Below, piece after piece: positions 26,827-35,211 of a stretch of DNA of 64,000 nt. A model generated the notes under the pieces. It saw nothing but the letters and a program-made list of their open reading frames with translations. It searched no databases and was not told where the DNA came from. The stretch covers positions 1,260,333 through 1,324,332 of the forward strand of contig NZ_LR812090.1 of assembly GCF_903772925.1 (NCBI RefSeq), in the 5' to 3' direction. The translations under genes and the position numbers were made by a program. Numbering within the stretch: position 1 is the first letter of the stretch; every line of letters begins with the position of its first letter. This stretch comes from Alteromonas macleodii (GTDB taxonomy: Bacteria; Pseudomonadota; Gammaproteobacteria; Enterobacterales; Alteromonadaceae).

Positions 26827-27021
26827 TTAGCCGACGTCTTTGAAAAGCGACTCATCAATGATGGTTTGATCGATAATTTGTTGCGCCATGTTGATGCACT
26901 TACCGCACTGCGAGCCTAGCTCTAAATGTTGGCGTAACTCACGCACATTGCCCACGCCGTTTTCTTCAACCGCCGCGCGAATGCTTTTATCTGTTACCCC
27001 ATAGCACATGCAAACAAACAT
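26827..27021 (-). CDS. bfd: Bacterioferritin-associated ferredoxin
   Basis: A 64-residue [2Fe-2S] protein that in other bacteria reduces bacterioferritin to release stored iron. The four cysteine ligands are Cys4, Cys6, Cys39 and Cys42 (CxC then CxxC), as in Bfd. The surrounding sequence VCMCYGVTDKSIRAAV is typical. It has a GGAGT ribosome site and a Fur-like box about 30 bp upstream, consistent with induction on iron starvation. No bfr gene is adjacent. Confidence 0.95.
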   Translation of the reverse strand: MFVCMCYGVTDKSIRAAVEENGVGNVRELRQHLELGSQCGKCINMAQQIIDQTIIDESLFKDVG

Positions 27022-27048
27022 TAAACGTACTCCAAATGAATCTGGAAA

Positions 27049-27063
27049 TGATAATAATTGTTA
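27049..27063. promoter_or_regulatory. Fur box upstream of bfd
   Basis: TGATAATAATTGTTA, in the context AATGATAATAATTGTTATT, fits the 7-1-7 Fur consensus with two mismatches. It lies 28-42 bp before the bfd start and could also reach the divergent peroxiredoxin gene's distal upstream region. Confidence 0.7.
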
Positions 27064-27317
27064 TTCTTCGTTTTGGCAAGTAGATAATGACAAGTTTAAT
27101 AAACCGAAATTTGGTAAATACTGGGTAATGACTGGGCAATATCTGGATAACTATTTATGCGGACTATCATTATTGGTACGAGCAGTAAAAAAACTCATTG
27201 TTTAATATTGTTATTTCCGTATTCGTACCTATTTTCTGGGAAGGAAATTTCCCATCAAAGTGGTTACGCAATGTAATCACTTCTATTATTACAATCCAAA
27301 TATAAATGGAGAGACTC

Positions 27318-27923
27318 ATGAGTGTATTAGTTGGCCGTCCTGCGCCTGATTTTACTGCTGCAGCGGTACTTGGTAGCGGTGAAATCGTAGATTCTTTCAC
27401 ACTAAGTGAAGCAATTAAGGGCAAAAAAGCGGTTGTATTCTTCTACCCGCTAGATTTTACTTTTGTATGCCCGTCAGAGCTTATCGCTTTCGACAAGCGT
27501 TTTGACGAGTTTAAAAAGCGCGGTGTTGAAGTAATTGGTGTTTCAATCGACTCTCAGTTTTCACACAATGCGTGGAGAAATACCCCAGTAAATCAAGGTG
27601 GTATTGGTCCAGTTAAGTACACTCTTGTTGCAGACGTAAAACACGACATCTGCCAAGCGTACGATGTCGAGCACCCAGAAGATGGTGTTGCTTTCCGCGG
27701 TTCATTCCTAATCGATGCCGAAGGTATGGTTCGTCACCAAGTAGTAAACGATCTTCCACTTGGTCGTAACGTTGACGAAATGCTTCGCATGGTCGACGCT
27801 CTAGCGTTCCACGAAGAGCATGGCGAAGTTTGCCCAGCAGGTTGGACTGAAGGTAAATCAGGTATGGACGCATCACCTGAAGGTGTAGCTAAATACCTAT
27901 CTGAAGAAGCAGATAAGCTATAA
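27318..27923 (+). CDS. Typical 2-Cys peroxiredoxin (AhpC/Prx1 type)
   Basis: A 201-residue thiol peroxidase that reduces hydrogen peroxide and organic peroxides. The peroxidatic cysteine is Cys51 in FTFVCPSELIAF and the resolving cysteine is Cys172 in GEVCPAGW. The GGIGP loop seen in oxidation-sensitive Prx is present, but a C-terminal YF motif is not. The start given follows GGAGAG; an ATG four codons earlier overlaps that site. Which reductant it uses is unknown, since no ahpF is adjacent. Codons are highly biased, fitting an abundant protein. A strong terminator follows. Confidence 0.95.
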   Translation: MSVLVGRPAPDFTAAAVLGSGEIVDSFTLSEAIKGKKAVVFFYPLDFTFVCPSELIAFDKRFDEFKKRGVEVIGVSIDSQFSHNAWRNTPVNQGGIGPVKYTLVADVKHDICQAYDVEHPEDGVAFRGSFLIDAEGMVRHQVVNDLPLGRNVDEMLRMVDALAFHEEHGEVCPAGWTEGKSGMDASPEGVAKYLSEEADKL

Positions 27924-27949
27924 GCTAGCCTGTTTAAAGATAATAAAGA

Positions 27950-27975
27950 AACAGCGCCTTTGGGCGCTGTTTTTA
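27950..27975 (+). terminator. Intrinsic terminator of the peroxiredoxin gene
   Basis: AACAGCGCC and GGCGCTGTT form the stem and five T follow. It lies before the convergent end of rnt. Confidence 0.88.
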
Positions 27976-27999
27976 TTTATGGCATTTATCGAACAAAAA

Positions 28000-28635
28000 C
28001 TATTCTTGATTTTCTACTGGCCAGCCACCTAACGCCTTATAACGATTTACCATGTAGCAAAATAGTTCGGTGGTTTTCTGTGCATCGTAAAGGGCGCTAT
28101 GCGCTTCATTTTGGTCAAACGATATACCCGCCGCTCGGCATGCTTTTACCAGCACAGTTTGACCAAGAGCAAGGCCTGCTAGGCTGGTGGTATCGAAGGA
28201 AACAAATGGATGAAAGGGCGTGCGCTTTATATTGCAGCGCTCAATAGCAGCATTAACGAAGCTTTGGTCAAACGTTGCGTTATGAGCAACGATAACAGAA
28301 CGCTGACAGTCCGCATTTTTCTGTGCTTTGCGAATACCTTTACATAAATCCTTCATGGCTTCGCTTTCCTCTATAGCACCTCGTAATGCGCAATTAGGAT
28401 CAATGCCATTAAATTCTAATGCCGCAGGCTCAAGGTTAGCGCCCTCGAACGGATCTATATGATAGTGAAAGGTTTGGTCAGGATGCAGTACTCCGTCTTC
28501 ATCCATTTTCACCGTAACCGCTGCTAACTCTAATAAGGCGTCAGTGCCTGCATTAAATCCGGCCGTTTCAACGTCGATGACAACGGGAAAATAACCTCGA
28601 AAGCGCTGGGAAAGAAGGGGCGGGTTGGCAGACAT
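28000..28635 (-). CDS. rnt: Ribonuclease T
   Basis: A 211-residue 3'-5' exonuclease of the DEDDh class that trims tRNA and other stable RNA 3' ends. Catalytic residues are visible: Asp21 and Glu23 in [11 protein letters not shown], the aspartate in [11 protein letters not shown], and His and Asp in [13 protein letters not shown]. Length equals the family norm. The ATG given follows AGAG; a GTG two codons earlier is also in frame. Neighbourhood with gloA, grxD and sodB is conserved with E. coli, and with motY as in vibrios. Confidence 0.95.
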   Translation of the reverse strand: MSANPPLLSQRFRGYFPVVIDVETAGFNAGTDALLELAAVTVKMDEDGVLHPDQTFHYHIDPFEGANLEPAALEFNGIDPNCALRGAIEESEAMKDLCKGIRKAQKNADCQRSVIVAHNATFDQSFVNAAIERCNIKRTPFHPFVSFDTTSLAGLALGQTVLVKACRAAGISFDQNEAHSALYDAQKTTELFCYMVNRYKALGGWPVENQE

Positions 28636-28976
28636 AAACACTCTTGTAAAACTAGATTGCAGAAACTGGTTGGTTGCTTTTTATGCAAACCTACCTGCGA
28701 AACTTATTAGCAAAAAGAATTATCGCAAGGATATCTTCGAGTTGCCAGTTTCAATTTGAAAACCGCGAAGATGAGAAGCAACTAGTAGTACGAAACGCTA
28801 ATGGTATTAAACGCTAAACTTTTCTACACTTTGGACGATAATCATATTAACCATGAATTTTCAAAACTCACTATTCGCGACTTAAAGCGAATGGTTACAA
28901 TTTATGGCTCTTAAAGGTTGGTGGGCGGTTAAAAGGCCTACGCTCGTGTTAGTCAGACTTTCGTTATGGTGTCGAA
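28636..28976. other. rnt/motY divergent region
   Basis: This 341-bp gap contains the sigma-28 promoter described separately, about 135 bp before motY. A duplicated 11-base block (ATGGTGTCGAA, ATGGTGTTGAA) overlaps the motY start. No other gene is evident. Confidence 0.55.
28815..28841 (+). promoter_or_regulatory. Sigma-28 (FliA) promoter of motY
   Basis: TAAACTTT, exactly 11 bases, then GACGATAA. This matches the flagellar sigma-28 consensus TAAAGTTT-N11-GCCGATAA at 14 of 16 positions with perfect spacing. Transcription should start near 28850, giving a leader of about 125 bases. Confidence 0.85.
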
Positions 28977-29849
28977 ATGGTGTTGAAATTAAAATATATC
29001 GCTTTATTGGGGATGGTGGGGTCGCTGTCGTCCCATGCTGCCATGCGGCAATATTCTGCAACCATTGAAAGTTCCAACTGGCGTATTGATACGGACACGC
29101 GCCTGCAGTGTACGCTTAACCACGAATTGCCTGGTTACGGCGAAGCCATGTTTACGAGTTCCGCGTCGAAGCAGCTAAACATGGAATTTGAATTAGACAT
29201 GTATATGCTGCCAAACAAGTTTGATGTGGCTGCGGTCTACTCTGTTCCGCCAAAGTGGATGCCGGGTGTGGCGCCAAAGACCATCGCGGATATGTCTATT
29301 CGAAAGCAATACAATGGCGACCTGCCACAAGAGGCTGCATGGACTATGTTGTCTGAGTTAGAGAAAGGCTTTTGGCCCACGATTTACTATCAAGACTGGT
29401 ATAACAAATATGACCAAGTGAGTGTGGCATTAAACGCAAGCAACTTCTCAGGCGTGTATCGCGACTTTGTTAAGTGCGTGTCGAACTTGCTTCCCTTTAG
29501 TTTTGATGACATCGCCTACACTGTGTTGTCTTATCAGAACAACAGCACAGAGCTTACTAAGTATTCGCAAAAGCGTTTAACTATGATTGGCGAATATTTA
29601 AAAGAAGACAGCGAATTGGAGCTTGTGCTTCTCGATGGTTACACGGACAGTTACGGTGGCCGTTACAACAACGAACAGTTGTCTATTCGACGGGCCAATG
29701 AAGTAAAAAGCTATCTAACTACGCTAGGTGTACCTGAAGATAGAATCCAGCTAACAGGCCATGGTGAAAAACGCCATATCGCGCCAAACGATACGCGGGA
29801 AAGCCGTGCGCAAAACAGACGCGTAGTGGTACGACTATCCAAGTCGTAG
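28977..29849 (+). CDS. motY: Sodium-type flagellar motor protein MotY
   Basis: A 290-residue periplasmic protein. It starts with a Sec signal ending near SSHA. An N-terminal MotY-specific domain follows (ATIESSNWRIDTDTRLQCTLNHELPGYG). The C-terminal OmpA-type peptidoglycan-binding domain contains LDGYTDSYGGRYNNEQLSIRRA and AQNRRVVVRL. MotY forms the T-ring that holds PomAB stators in polar sodium-driven flagella. Two conserved cysteines (TRLQCTL, FVKCVSN) fit the known disulfide. The sigma-28 promoter upstream supports late-class flagellar expression away from the main flagellar clusters. Confidence 0.94.
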   Translation: MVLKLKYIALLGMVGSLSSHAAMRQYSATIESSNWRIDTDTRLQCTLNHELPGYGEAMFTSSASKQLNMEFELDMYMLPNKFDVAAVYSVPPKWMPGVAPKTIADMSIRKQYNGDLPQEAAWTMLSELEKGFWPTIYYQDWYNKYDQVSVALNASNFSGVYRDFVKCVSNLLPFSFDDIAYTVLSYQNNSTELTKYSQKRLTMIGEYLKEDSELELVLLDGYTDSYGGRYNNEQLSIRRANEVKSYLTTLGVPEDRIQLTGHGEKRHIAPNDTRESRAQNRRVVVRLSKS

Positions 29850-29867
29850 GCGCTTGCTCAAGCGCCT
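29848..29867. terminator. Perfect 9-bp stem hairpin at motY stop
   Basis: AGGCGCTTG, two bases, CAAGCGCCT; it overlaps the motY stop codon and lies between convergent genes. No U-run follows, so termination efficiency is doubtful. Confidence 0.45.
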
Positions 29868-29886
29868 CAAACCCGTTTAACTTGCG

Positions 29887-31119
29887 TTAATTTGTTTTGT
29901 CTCGCCAGGTTAATACAGGCACTAAATGGTCGGTGAAAACGCCATCAGCTCGCACTACCTTGTGCAATGCATCTAAAATTTGTTTTCCAGACATGCCCGC
30001 CGGAAGCGCATCCTGACGATAAGTGTAGGGATGAATGGTAAGTTCGTTATCGTGAGCGTACTTAACCCAACTAGCTGCTTCTACTTTCCCTTTAGCCATT
30101 GCCTGAGTATCCATTAAATGGCCTAACCAAGGGCCTATGCCATTCGCATACTTCGCGACTTGCTTCATACCTTCTTGTGTACGCAGCCATTCGTAGTCGG
30201 TGTCGCTCTCTCCCCAATCGTTCTCGCCAATCAGCATAACTACTTTGCCCTTATAGCCAAGGGTTTCACGAATGCGTTTGATCTCATTGAAGTCAAAGCA
30301 CTGCAGGTAGCTATTGCCGTTTTCTCCCGCAAACCCGTAGTTTTTTAATGTGTCGATAACCATCTTACTGGCATCAATACCTTCAGCAATGTGAAAGGCA
30401 GGGGACTTTACTTCTGGGTATACGCCTACAGATGTGCCGAATTGGCGGTTAAGTTCGCTGATTAGTTCAAAGTGTTCACTTAACGTGGCCACTTTAAAAT
30501 TAGCCTGGGTGCCGCGGTACCTACTCTTAAAAACCTGCTCCCCGTCACTGTTAGCACGCTCATGTACCCGCAACGCTCGAAGCTCTTCGAGAGTGAAGTC
30601 ACGGGCGTAATAGCGTCCGTCCTTTCGGTGACGTGCTGGAAAAATATCTTCTACATTAGTGACTGTCTCTAAGTGAATGTCGTGCAATACAACGGGGATG
30701 TCATCTTTGGTTATAACAACATCCTGCTCTATAAAGTCAGGACGCAGCGAGAACGCTAGCGTGGCTGCTTCAAGGGTATGTTCCGGCAAATAGCCAGAAG
30801 CACCTCGATGGGCGATAACGGTAAAATGCAGTCTTTCACTAGTGGTACGTTCTGCTTCAGCGTGCGAAGTTTTACTATTCGTAGCATCAGCTGCAAGCGT
30901 ACTCTCAGAGGCAAGGACACCTGTAAATAGCACAACCAAAGCAGGTAGTAACGATGTCAATCTAGTTGTGTATCTATTGCGCAACCTAGCATTGCCCTTT
31001 AATCTCAGTTTGAGCTGGTTCGACGAACCCGCTATACCCTTGCTTACCCGGTTTAAAGAAAATAATAAGCGGTTACCTAGCATGTGACTGCCACTCCATG
31101 TGTTTACTTTTATCGCCAT
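29887..31119 (-). CDS. glpQ: Periplasmic glycerophosphodiester phosphodiesterase (GlpQ type)
   Basis: A 410-residue enzyme that hydrolyses glycerophosphodiesters to glycerol-3-phosphate and an alcohol. The GDPD core begins at VIAHRGASGYLPEHTLEA (catalytic His and Arg), followed by EQDVVITKDDIPVVLHD with metal-binding Glu/Asp and the second catalytic His. A hydrophobic segment LLPALVVLFTGVLAS precedes SESTLAAD and serves as export signal. About 50 residues of extra N-terminal sequence precede it. A second ATG at 31083 has a GGAG upstream, shortening this tail by 12 residues, so the start is not settled. Confidence 0.9.
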   Translation of the reverse strand: MAIKVNTWSGSHMLGNRLLFSLNRVSKGIAGSSNQLKLRLKGNARLRNRYTTRLTSLLPALVVLFTGVLASESTLAADATNSKTSHAEAERTTSERLHFTVIAHRGASGYLPEHTLEAATLAFSLRPDFIEQDVVITKDDIPVVLHDIHLETVTNVEDIFPARHRKDGRYYARDFTLEELRALRVHERANSDGEQVFKSRYRGTQANFKVATLSEHFELISELNRQFGTSVGVYPEVKSPAFHIAEGIDASKMVIDTLKNYGFAGENGNSYLQCFDFNEIKRIRETLGYKGKVVMLIGENDWGESDTDYEWLRTQEGMKQVAKYANGIGPWLGHLMDTQAMAKGKVEAASWVKYAHDNELTIHPYTYRQDALPAGMSGKQILDALHKVVRADGVFTDHLVPVLTWRDKTN

Positions 31120-31191
31120 CTTATTTATGCCTTACATTTCACAGAAAGCTTATGTTACGAGCGCTTAGAAGATATTGGCGACGCCGTGCTG

Positions 31192-31587
31192 CTATAGTGA
31201 AATAGACTTATTTTGAATAAGTTCTATGGCATACCCATCTGGATCGCGTACAAAAGCGATGACGGTAGAGCCACCTTTTACGGGGCCGGGTTTACGGTAC
31301 ACCTCAGCGCCATTTGCCTCTAAGTTTTCACAAAATTGATAGATGTCGTCTACTTCAATGGCGATGTGGCCATACGCGTTACCCTTATCATAGGTGTTGT
31401 CACCCCAGTTATAGGTAAGCTCTAACACAGTGCTATCGGTCTCTTCTCCGTATCCTACAAAAGCGAGGGTGTACTCATACTCTTTGTTTTCTGATTGTCG
31501 AAGAAGGCGCATGCCCATCAATGAGGTGTAGAAGTGAAGTGAAGCCTCTAAGTTTTCAACTCGAAGCATGGTGTGAAGCATTCGCAT
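31192..31587 (-). CDS. gloA: Lactoylglutathione lyase (glyoxalase I)
   Basis: A 131-residue metalloenzyme that converts the methylglyoxal-glutathione hemithioacetal to S-lactoylglutathione. The four metal ligands, His5, Glu56, His74 and Glu122, fall at the same positions as in E. coli GloA. It depends on glutathione supplied through gshA. In E. coli gloA neighbours rnt; here motY and glpQ intervene. The 216-bp gap upstream of it holds no gene that I can support. Confidence 0.96.
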   Translation of the reverse strand: MRMLHTMLRVENLEASLHFYTSLMGMRLLRQSENKEYEYTLAFVGYGEETDSTVLELTYNWGDNTYDKGNAYGHIAIEVDDIYQFCENLEANGAEVYRKPGPVKGGSTVIAFVRDPDGYAIELIQNKSISL

Positions 31588-31803
31588 AACTATTTCCTAT
31601 TTGAACCATCAGAATTACCCGATGGTACACTGCATTGTAAGTGCGCGTTTGCAAATGCCACATGTATCCAGAACTCTAGCTACACAGAACTCCATCCAGA
31701 CAAAGCCTCGCAGAGTACTCTCGTTGGTAAACGCAAACGACACGCTATGATAATGGGGAAATGTTAACGCTTTAAGACAGTTTTACAATTCCACTTAAAC
31801 GTA

Positions 31804-32514
31804 TTAAAAACCCCACATGCCGATATTATCAATTTTAAGCCGACGAGGCTGGCTTAACAGGTAGACGACCATTTCGCCTAAGTCTTCGTTTTGAATCAGA
31901 CCCTTGTCTATCTTCTCAGATCCTATTTTCTGTGACTGAATTAGCGCAGGGTTGAGTGAATGAACGTGAATGCCATAAGGTCGCACTTCCTCTTGAAGAG
32001 CTTTCCCAAGCCCCACCAATGCGAATTTCGACGCGCAGTAAACGCCCGCATTGGCATATCCATTTAGTGCCGCCTGAGAGGCAATATTGATAATGTAACC
32101 CTCTCGATTTTCAATCATATGGGGCACTACTTGCTTACACATAAGGAAGGAACCTTTTACATTGGTATCCATCACTTCGTCCCAATCGTCTTCACTGGTT
32201 TCCCAGATGAGCGTTTCTTTACCAAAACCACTGTTATTGATAAGAACGTGAAGTTCGCCAAATGTATTTTTAACTTCTTTTACGAAACTTGCGACTTCAT
32301 CACTTTTTGATACATCACATTTTGCCCCAATGACTTTACCGGGGAATAGCGCATCTAATTGTTTAACTGTCTTGGTTATCGTTTCCTCAGTGCGTCCGCA
32401 AATAGCTACTTTCATTCCTGCTTCTAATAGAAAGTGAGTTATAGTTTTACCCAGCCCCTTGCCGCCACCTGTCACAATGGCGGTTTTACCCGATAACAAA
32501 TACATATCTGTCAT
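31804..32514 (-). CDS. Short-chain dehydrogenase/reductase
   Basis: A 236-residue classical SDR oxidoreductase. The NAD(P)-binding motif TGGGKGLG is near residue 15. NNSG (usually NNAG) follows near 90, and the active-site Ser (IASQAAL) and YCASK are near 145 and 158. An Arg in ICGRTEET after the second strand hints at NADP preference. The substrate is unknown; the sequence resembles 3-oxoacyl-ACP-reductase-like SDRs. It appears to be transcribed alone, diverging from the cold-shock gene. Confidence 0.88.
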   Translation of the reverse strand: MTDMYLLSGKTAIVTGGGKGLGKTITHFLLEAGMKVAICGRTEETITKTVKQLDALFPGKVIGAKCDVSKSDEVASFVKEVKNTFGELHVLINNSGFGKETLIWETSEDDWDEVMDTNVKGSFLMCKQVVPHMIENREGYIINIASQAALNGYANAGVYCASKFALVGLGKALQEEVRPYGIHVHSLNPALIQSQKIGSEKIDKGLIQNEDLGEMVVYLLSQPRRLKIDNIGMWGF

Positions 32515-32843
32515 AATTAAAACCTAGCAAAAAAAGAATAAGACTAACTTAGCTGGTATTGGCGTTATACAAACATACGTATTCATTGTGGGCCCAATTG
32601 ATAAGGTCGCATTGCAATGCTTAAAAAATAATCCCGAAATAATTGGACATGGCGACCAATTACCTGTACTGTCTCGCTCGCTCTAGATATGTTTTATGCT
32701 TTACCTAATACTGCGCTGTACCTTTCTTTATACCTTCAAATTGAAGTGCTAGATAGATATACAACTGCTTTACTAGCTTAGTTATGTCTATTGCTATTCG
32801 GTGGCTTCCACCATTACATCAATTTTTTTAAAAGGTTATTATT
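32515..32843. other. SDR/cold-shock divergent region
   Basis: This 329-bp gap should carry the cold-shock leader. Short stems are visible (AATTGG with CCAATT around 32640-32660; GGTGG-CTT-CCACC near 32800). I could not recognise a canonical cold box or fix a promoter. Confidence 0.45.
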
Positions 32844-33056
32844 ATGTCTAATTCTGTAAACGGTACAGTTAAGTGGTTTAACGAAGAAAAAGGTTTCGGT
32901 TTCATTACTCCTGAAGCTGGTGGCAAAGACGTATTCGTACACTTCCGTTCAATCACTTCTGACGGCTTCAAGACTCTTGCTGAAGGTCAAGCGGTTAGCT
33001 TTGAAGTTGAACAAGGCCAAAAAGGCCCACAAGCTGCTAACGTAACAGTTCTTTAA
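32844..33056 (+). CDS. Cold-shock protein, CspA family
   Basis: A 70-residue single-stranded nucleic-acid-binding protein consisting of one cold-shock domain. RNP1 is KGFGFI and RNP2 is VFVHF, with WFNEEKG before them. It acts as an RNA chaperone at low temperature or in stationary phase. It has an AAAAGG ribosome site and strongly biased codons, consistent with high expression. A long upstream gap leaves room for the structured leader typical of these genes. A terminator follows. Confidence 0.95.
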   Translation: MSNSVNGTVKWFNEEKGFGFITPEAGGKDVFVHFRSITSDGFKTLAEGQAVSFEVEQGQKGPQAANVTVL

Positions 33057-33111
33057 GACCTGTAAGCCAGCTTAGGGTTATTTCTCTTATCTGAAGTAAC
33101 CCGCAAAGATG

Positions 33112-33156
33112 GGCTCTTTTACACAAAAAATGTGAAAAGAGCCTAATTTTCGTTTT
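33112..33156 (+). terminator. Intrinsic terminator of the cold-shock gene
   Basis: GGCTCTTTTACAC pairs with GTGAAAAGAGCC (one bulged A). It is followed by TAATTTTCGTTTTT. Confidence 0.8.
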
Positions 33157-33220
33157 TAGATTTCTTAACCCAACCTGCGAGGAATTCAAAACAAACTATA
33201 TCAATAAAGAAGTATCTAAT

Positions 33221-33400
33221 ATGCAATTTCAAAACTCTATCTCTACCATTAACAGCCTTATTCCAGGTGCGTTAATTTCAAATATCTCCATAAATAAAAC
33301 AGCTGTTGCCTTCAAACATGCGAATACCTACCGACATGTTCAGTTATCATCAAGACAAGAAGCAAAGCGATTCATTGCTCAGCTTATTCAAAAGAGCTAA
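33221..33400 (+). CDS. Hypothetical 59-residue protein
   Basis: A short open frame coding for a basic, soluble-looking protein (begins MQFQNSISTINSLIPG, ends RFIAQLIQKS). No signal peptide, membrane helix or motif is recognised. The predicted order is strand-turn-strand then a C-terminal amphipathic helix starting at SSRQEAKRF. The ribosome site is weak (AAGAAG). It follows the cold-shock terminator, so it would need its own promoter. Its clean coding pattern makes it more likely than not to be real, but the evidence is thin. Confidence 0.45.
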   Translation: MQFQNSISTINSLIPGALISNISINKTAVAFKHANTYRHVQLSSRQEAKRFIAQLIQKS

Positions 33401-33598
33401 TTAAGCTCGCTCTACCCTTATCGCTTTATAGTCAATAATAATGCTAAAAAGTTAAAAGGTTATAGCTCTTGCCTTTTTAGTAGTGCAACTGCGTGGTATG
33501 TATAAAGCGCTGTAAATAAAGGGGGGCTGTTGCAAGAGAAGCATTGGCTAGTACGGGTGTGTACTAACCAATGTCATTATAGAAATAACCTGCCGCTA

Positions 33599-35014
33599 TT
33601 ATTTGGCTTTTAAGTCGACGTCTGAATCTGCTAACAGATATATGCTTGCTGCATAAGCTGCAATGTTTTGAGCCAGTTCATCAGGGTTAATTTTGTCTAA
33701 TGTGTCATCAGGCGTGTGATGAAGATCGAAATAATCTCGACCGTTCTGGTTCAACCGGATAGTCGGTACGCCTTTCGCTGCTAGCGGTATAATATCGGGG
33801 CCACCTCCGGCAACGTCTGAGCCACCGCGAATTATACCCAGAGGTGACAAGATCTTTGCGATTTCATCTACCAGTACTGTTGCTTCAGGGTTCACATTTG
33901 ACACAAGTTGCCAAATTGTTTGTGCGCCAAAATCAGACTCAGTAGCAAGAACGTGGTTAGCAAGGTTCTTTTCATGCTGTTTTGCATAAGCAAACGCGCC
34001 TAATAAGCCCACTTCTTCAGCGCCAAACATAACTACACGAATGGTGCGCTTAGGGCGTTCAGGCAGTGATGCAATTAAAGCGGCTGCCGCTGTGGTAATA
34101 GCAACGCCCGCACCGTCATCAACAGCGCCGGTGCCTAAGTCCCAGCTATCTAAGTGACCACCAATGAGCACAATCTCTTCGGGCTTTTCACTACCGACTA
34201 AATCTAGAATTACGTTGCCGCTGCTTACTTCGCCTTTCCACTTTGACTCAGAATGAAGCGATAACGACAGTGGCTTGCCTAAATTGTGTAGGCGTCGTAA
34301 ATGATCAGCATCGGGGTTAGAAATAGCAACAACCGGAATATCGGCCCACTCATCGCCGTCTGAGCTCATCATGCCAGAGTGAGGGAAGCGATGAGAGTCT
34401 GAGCCTACCGAACGTACAACTAGCGCTTCAGCGCCACCGCGCTGCGCATGTTGCCAACCAATACGGCGACGTTGATTCGCTTGGCCATAGCCCGCACCCG
34501 TTTGACTTTTTACCATGGCATCGCCATCGACAAACGCAATTTTGCCTTTAAGCGCGCCGTCTTTAACTGCGGTTAGTGCGTGAATATCTCTGAAATACAC
34601 GATGTCAGCGTTTATCTCGCTATCTGAAGGAGCCGCTCCACCTAGCGCTGTGCCATAAAGCGGTTGGGCATAAGGCGCAGTAAGTGAAATATGTAAATGA
34701 CCCCTGTCCCAGAAGGGCATGGTAAACTCTTCAATACTCACTTTATCAAATCCGAGGCGCTCTCCTACCTTAACGCCCCAGTCTCTGGCTCGCTTTTCAG
34801 CTTCCGAACCGCCAAGGCGTGGGCCTATCTCTGTAGTTAGTGATTCTACGATGCTATAGCCTAAGTCACTTTTCAGCGCTTTTTGAATTAGCGTTTCCGC
34901 ATTTTTCTTTTGCTCGTCTGTAATGGGTGAAGTTTCAGCAAAAACACCGAAACTGCATGCACTTACTAGTGCACCAAACGCTAGATTCCTAGCGATATTA
35001 TTCAATCGGGACAT
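33599..35014 (-). CDS. M28 family peptidase, carboxypeptidase Q-like
   Basis: A 471-residue secreted metallopeptidase with two zinc ions. The signal peptide is MSRLNNIARNL through SFGVFAE. Zinc-site blocks are GGHLDSWDLGTGAVDDGAGV (His and Asp) and FGAEEVGLLGA (catalytic Glu pair), with a PA-like insert in between. It resembles the plasma glutamate carboxypeptidase group that removes N-terminal or dipeptide residues. The ATG given follows GGAGAAC; the frame extends 34 codons upstream without homology. It may serve peptide scavenging in the periplasm. Confidence 0.9.
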   Translation of the reverse strand: MSRLNNIARNLAFGALVSACSFGVFAETSPITDEQKKNAETLIQKALKSDLGYSIVESLTTEIGPRLGGSEAEKRARDWGVKVGERLGFDKVSIEEFTMPFWDRGHLHISLTAPYAQPLYGTALGGAAPSDSEINADIVYFRDIHALTAVKDGALKGKIAFVDGDAMVKSQTGAGYGQANQRRRIGWQHAQRGGAEALVVRSVGSDSHRFPHSGMMSSDGDEWADIPVVAISNPDADHLRRLHNLGKPLSLSLHSESKWKGEVSSGNVILDLVGSEKPEEIVLIGGHLDSWDLGTGAVDDGAGVAITTAAAALIASLPERPKRTIRVVMFGAEEVGLLGAFAYAKQHEKNLANHVLATESDFGAQTIWQLVSNVNPEATVLVDEIAKILSPLGIIRGGSDVAGGGPDIIPLAAKGVPTIRLNQNGRDYFDLHHTPDDTLDKINPDELAQNIAAYAASIYLLADSDVDLKAK

Positions 35015-35211
35015 GTGTTCTCCGTGGATTATTTTTATATTTTTGTTTATTTGCGTGAGCAAAAATATGACGTGCTTATCATAGCCAAATTGAGATGTGC
35101 TTTCGAGGTAAACCACAAGCCGAAGTCGTAAGTTAATCGCAAAGCAGGTCTACTTGGTTGTGAAAAATAATGTTACCTTTTGAAAAGGAAAAAATAACAA
35201 GGAAAGTAAAT

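Noticed and set aside
27008..27205. A 65-codon plus-strand frame upstream of the peroxiredoxin
   Set aside because: It runs through the bfd start and Fur box and has no ribosome site.
27960..28247. A 95-codon open frame after the peroxiredoxin gene, plus strand
   Set aside because: It begins in the terminator and is antisense to rnt, whose catalytic residues are all in place.
31573..31767. A 64-codon frame in the gap between gloA and the SDR gene
   Set aside because: It starts inside gloA on the opposite strand, lacks a ribosome site and shows no recognisable protein pattern.
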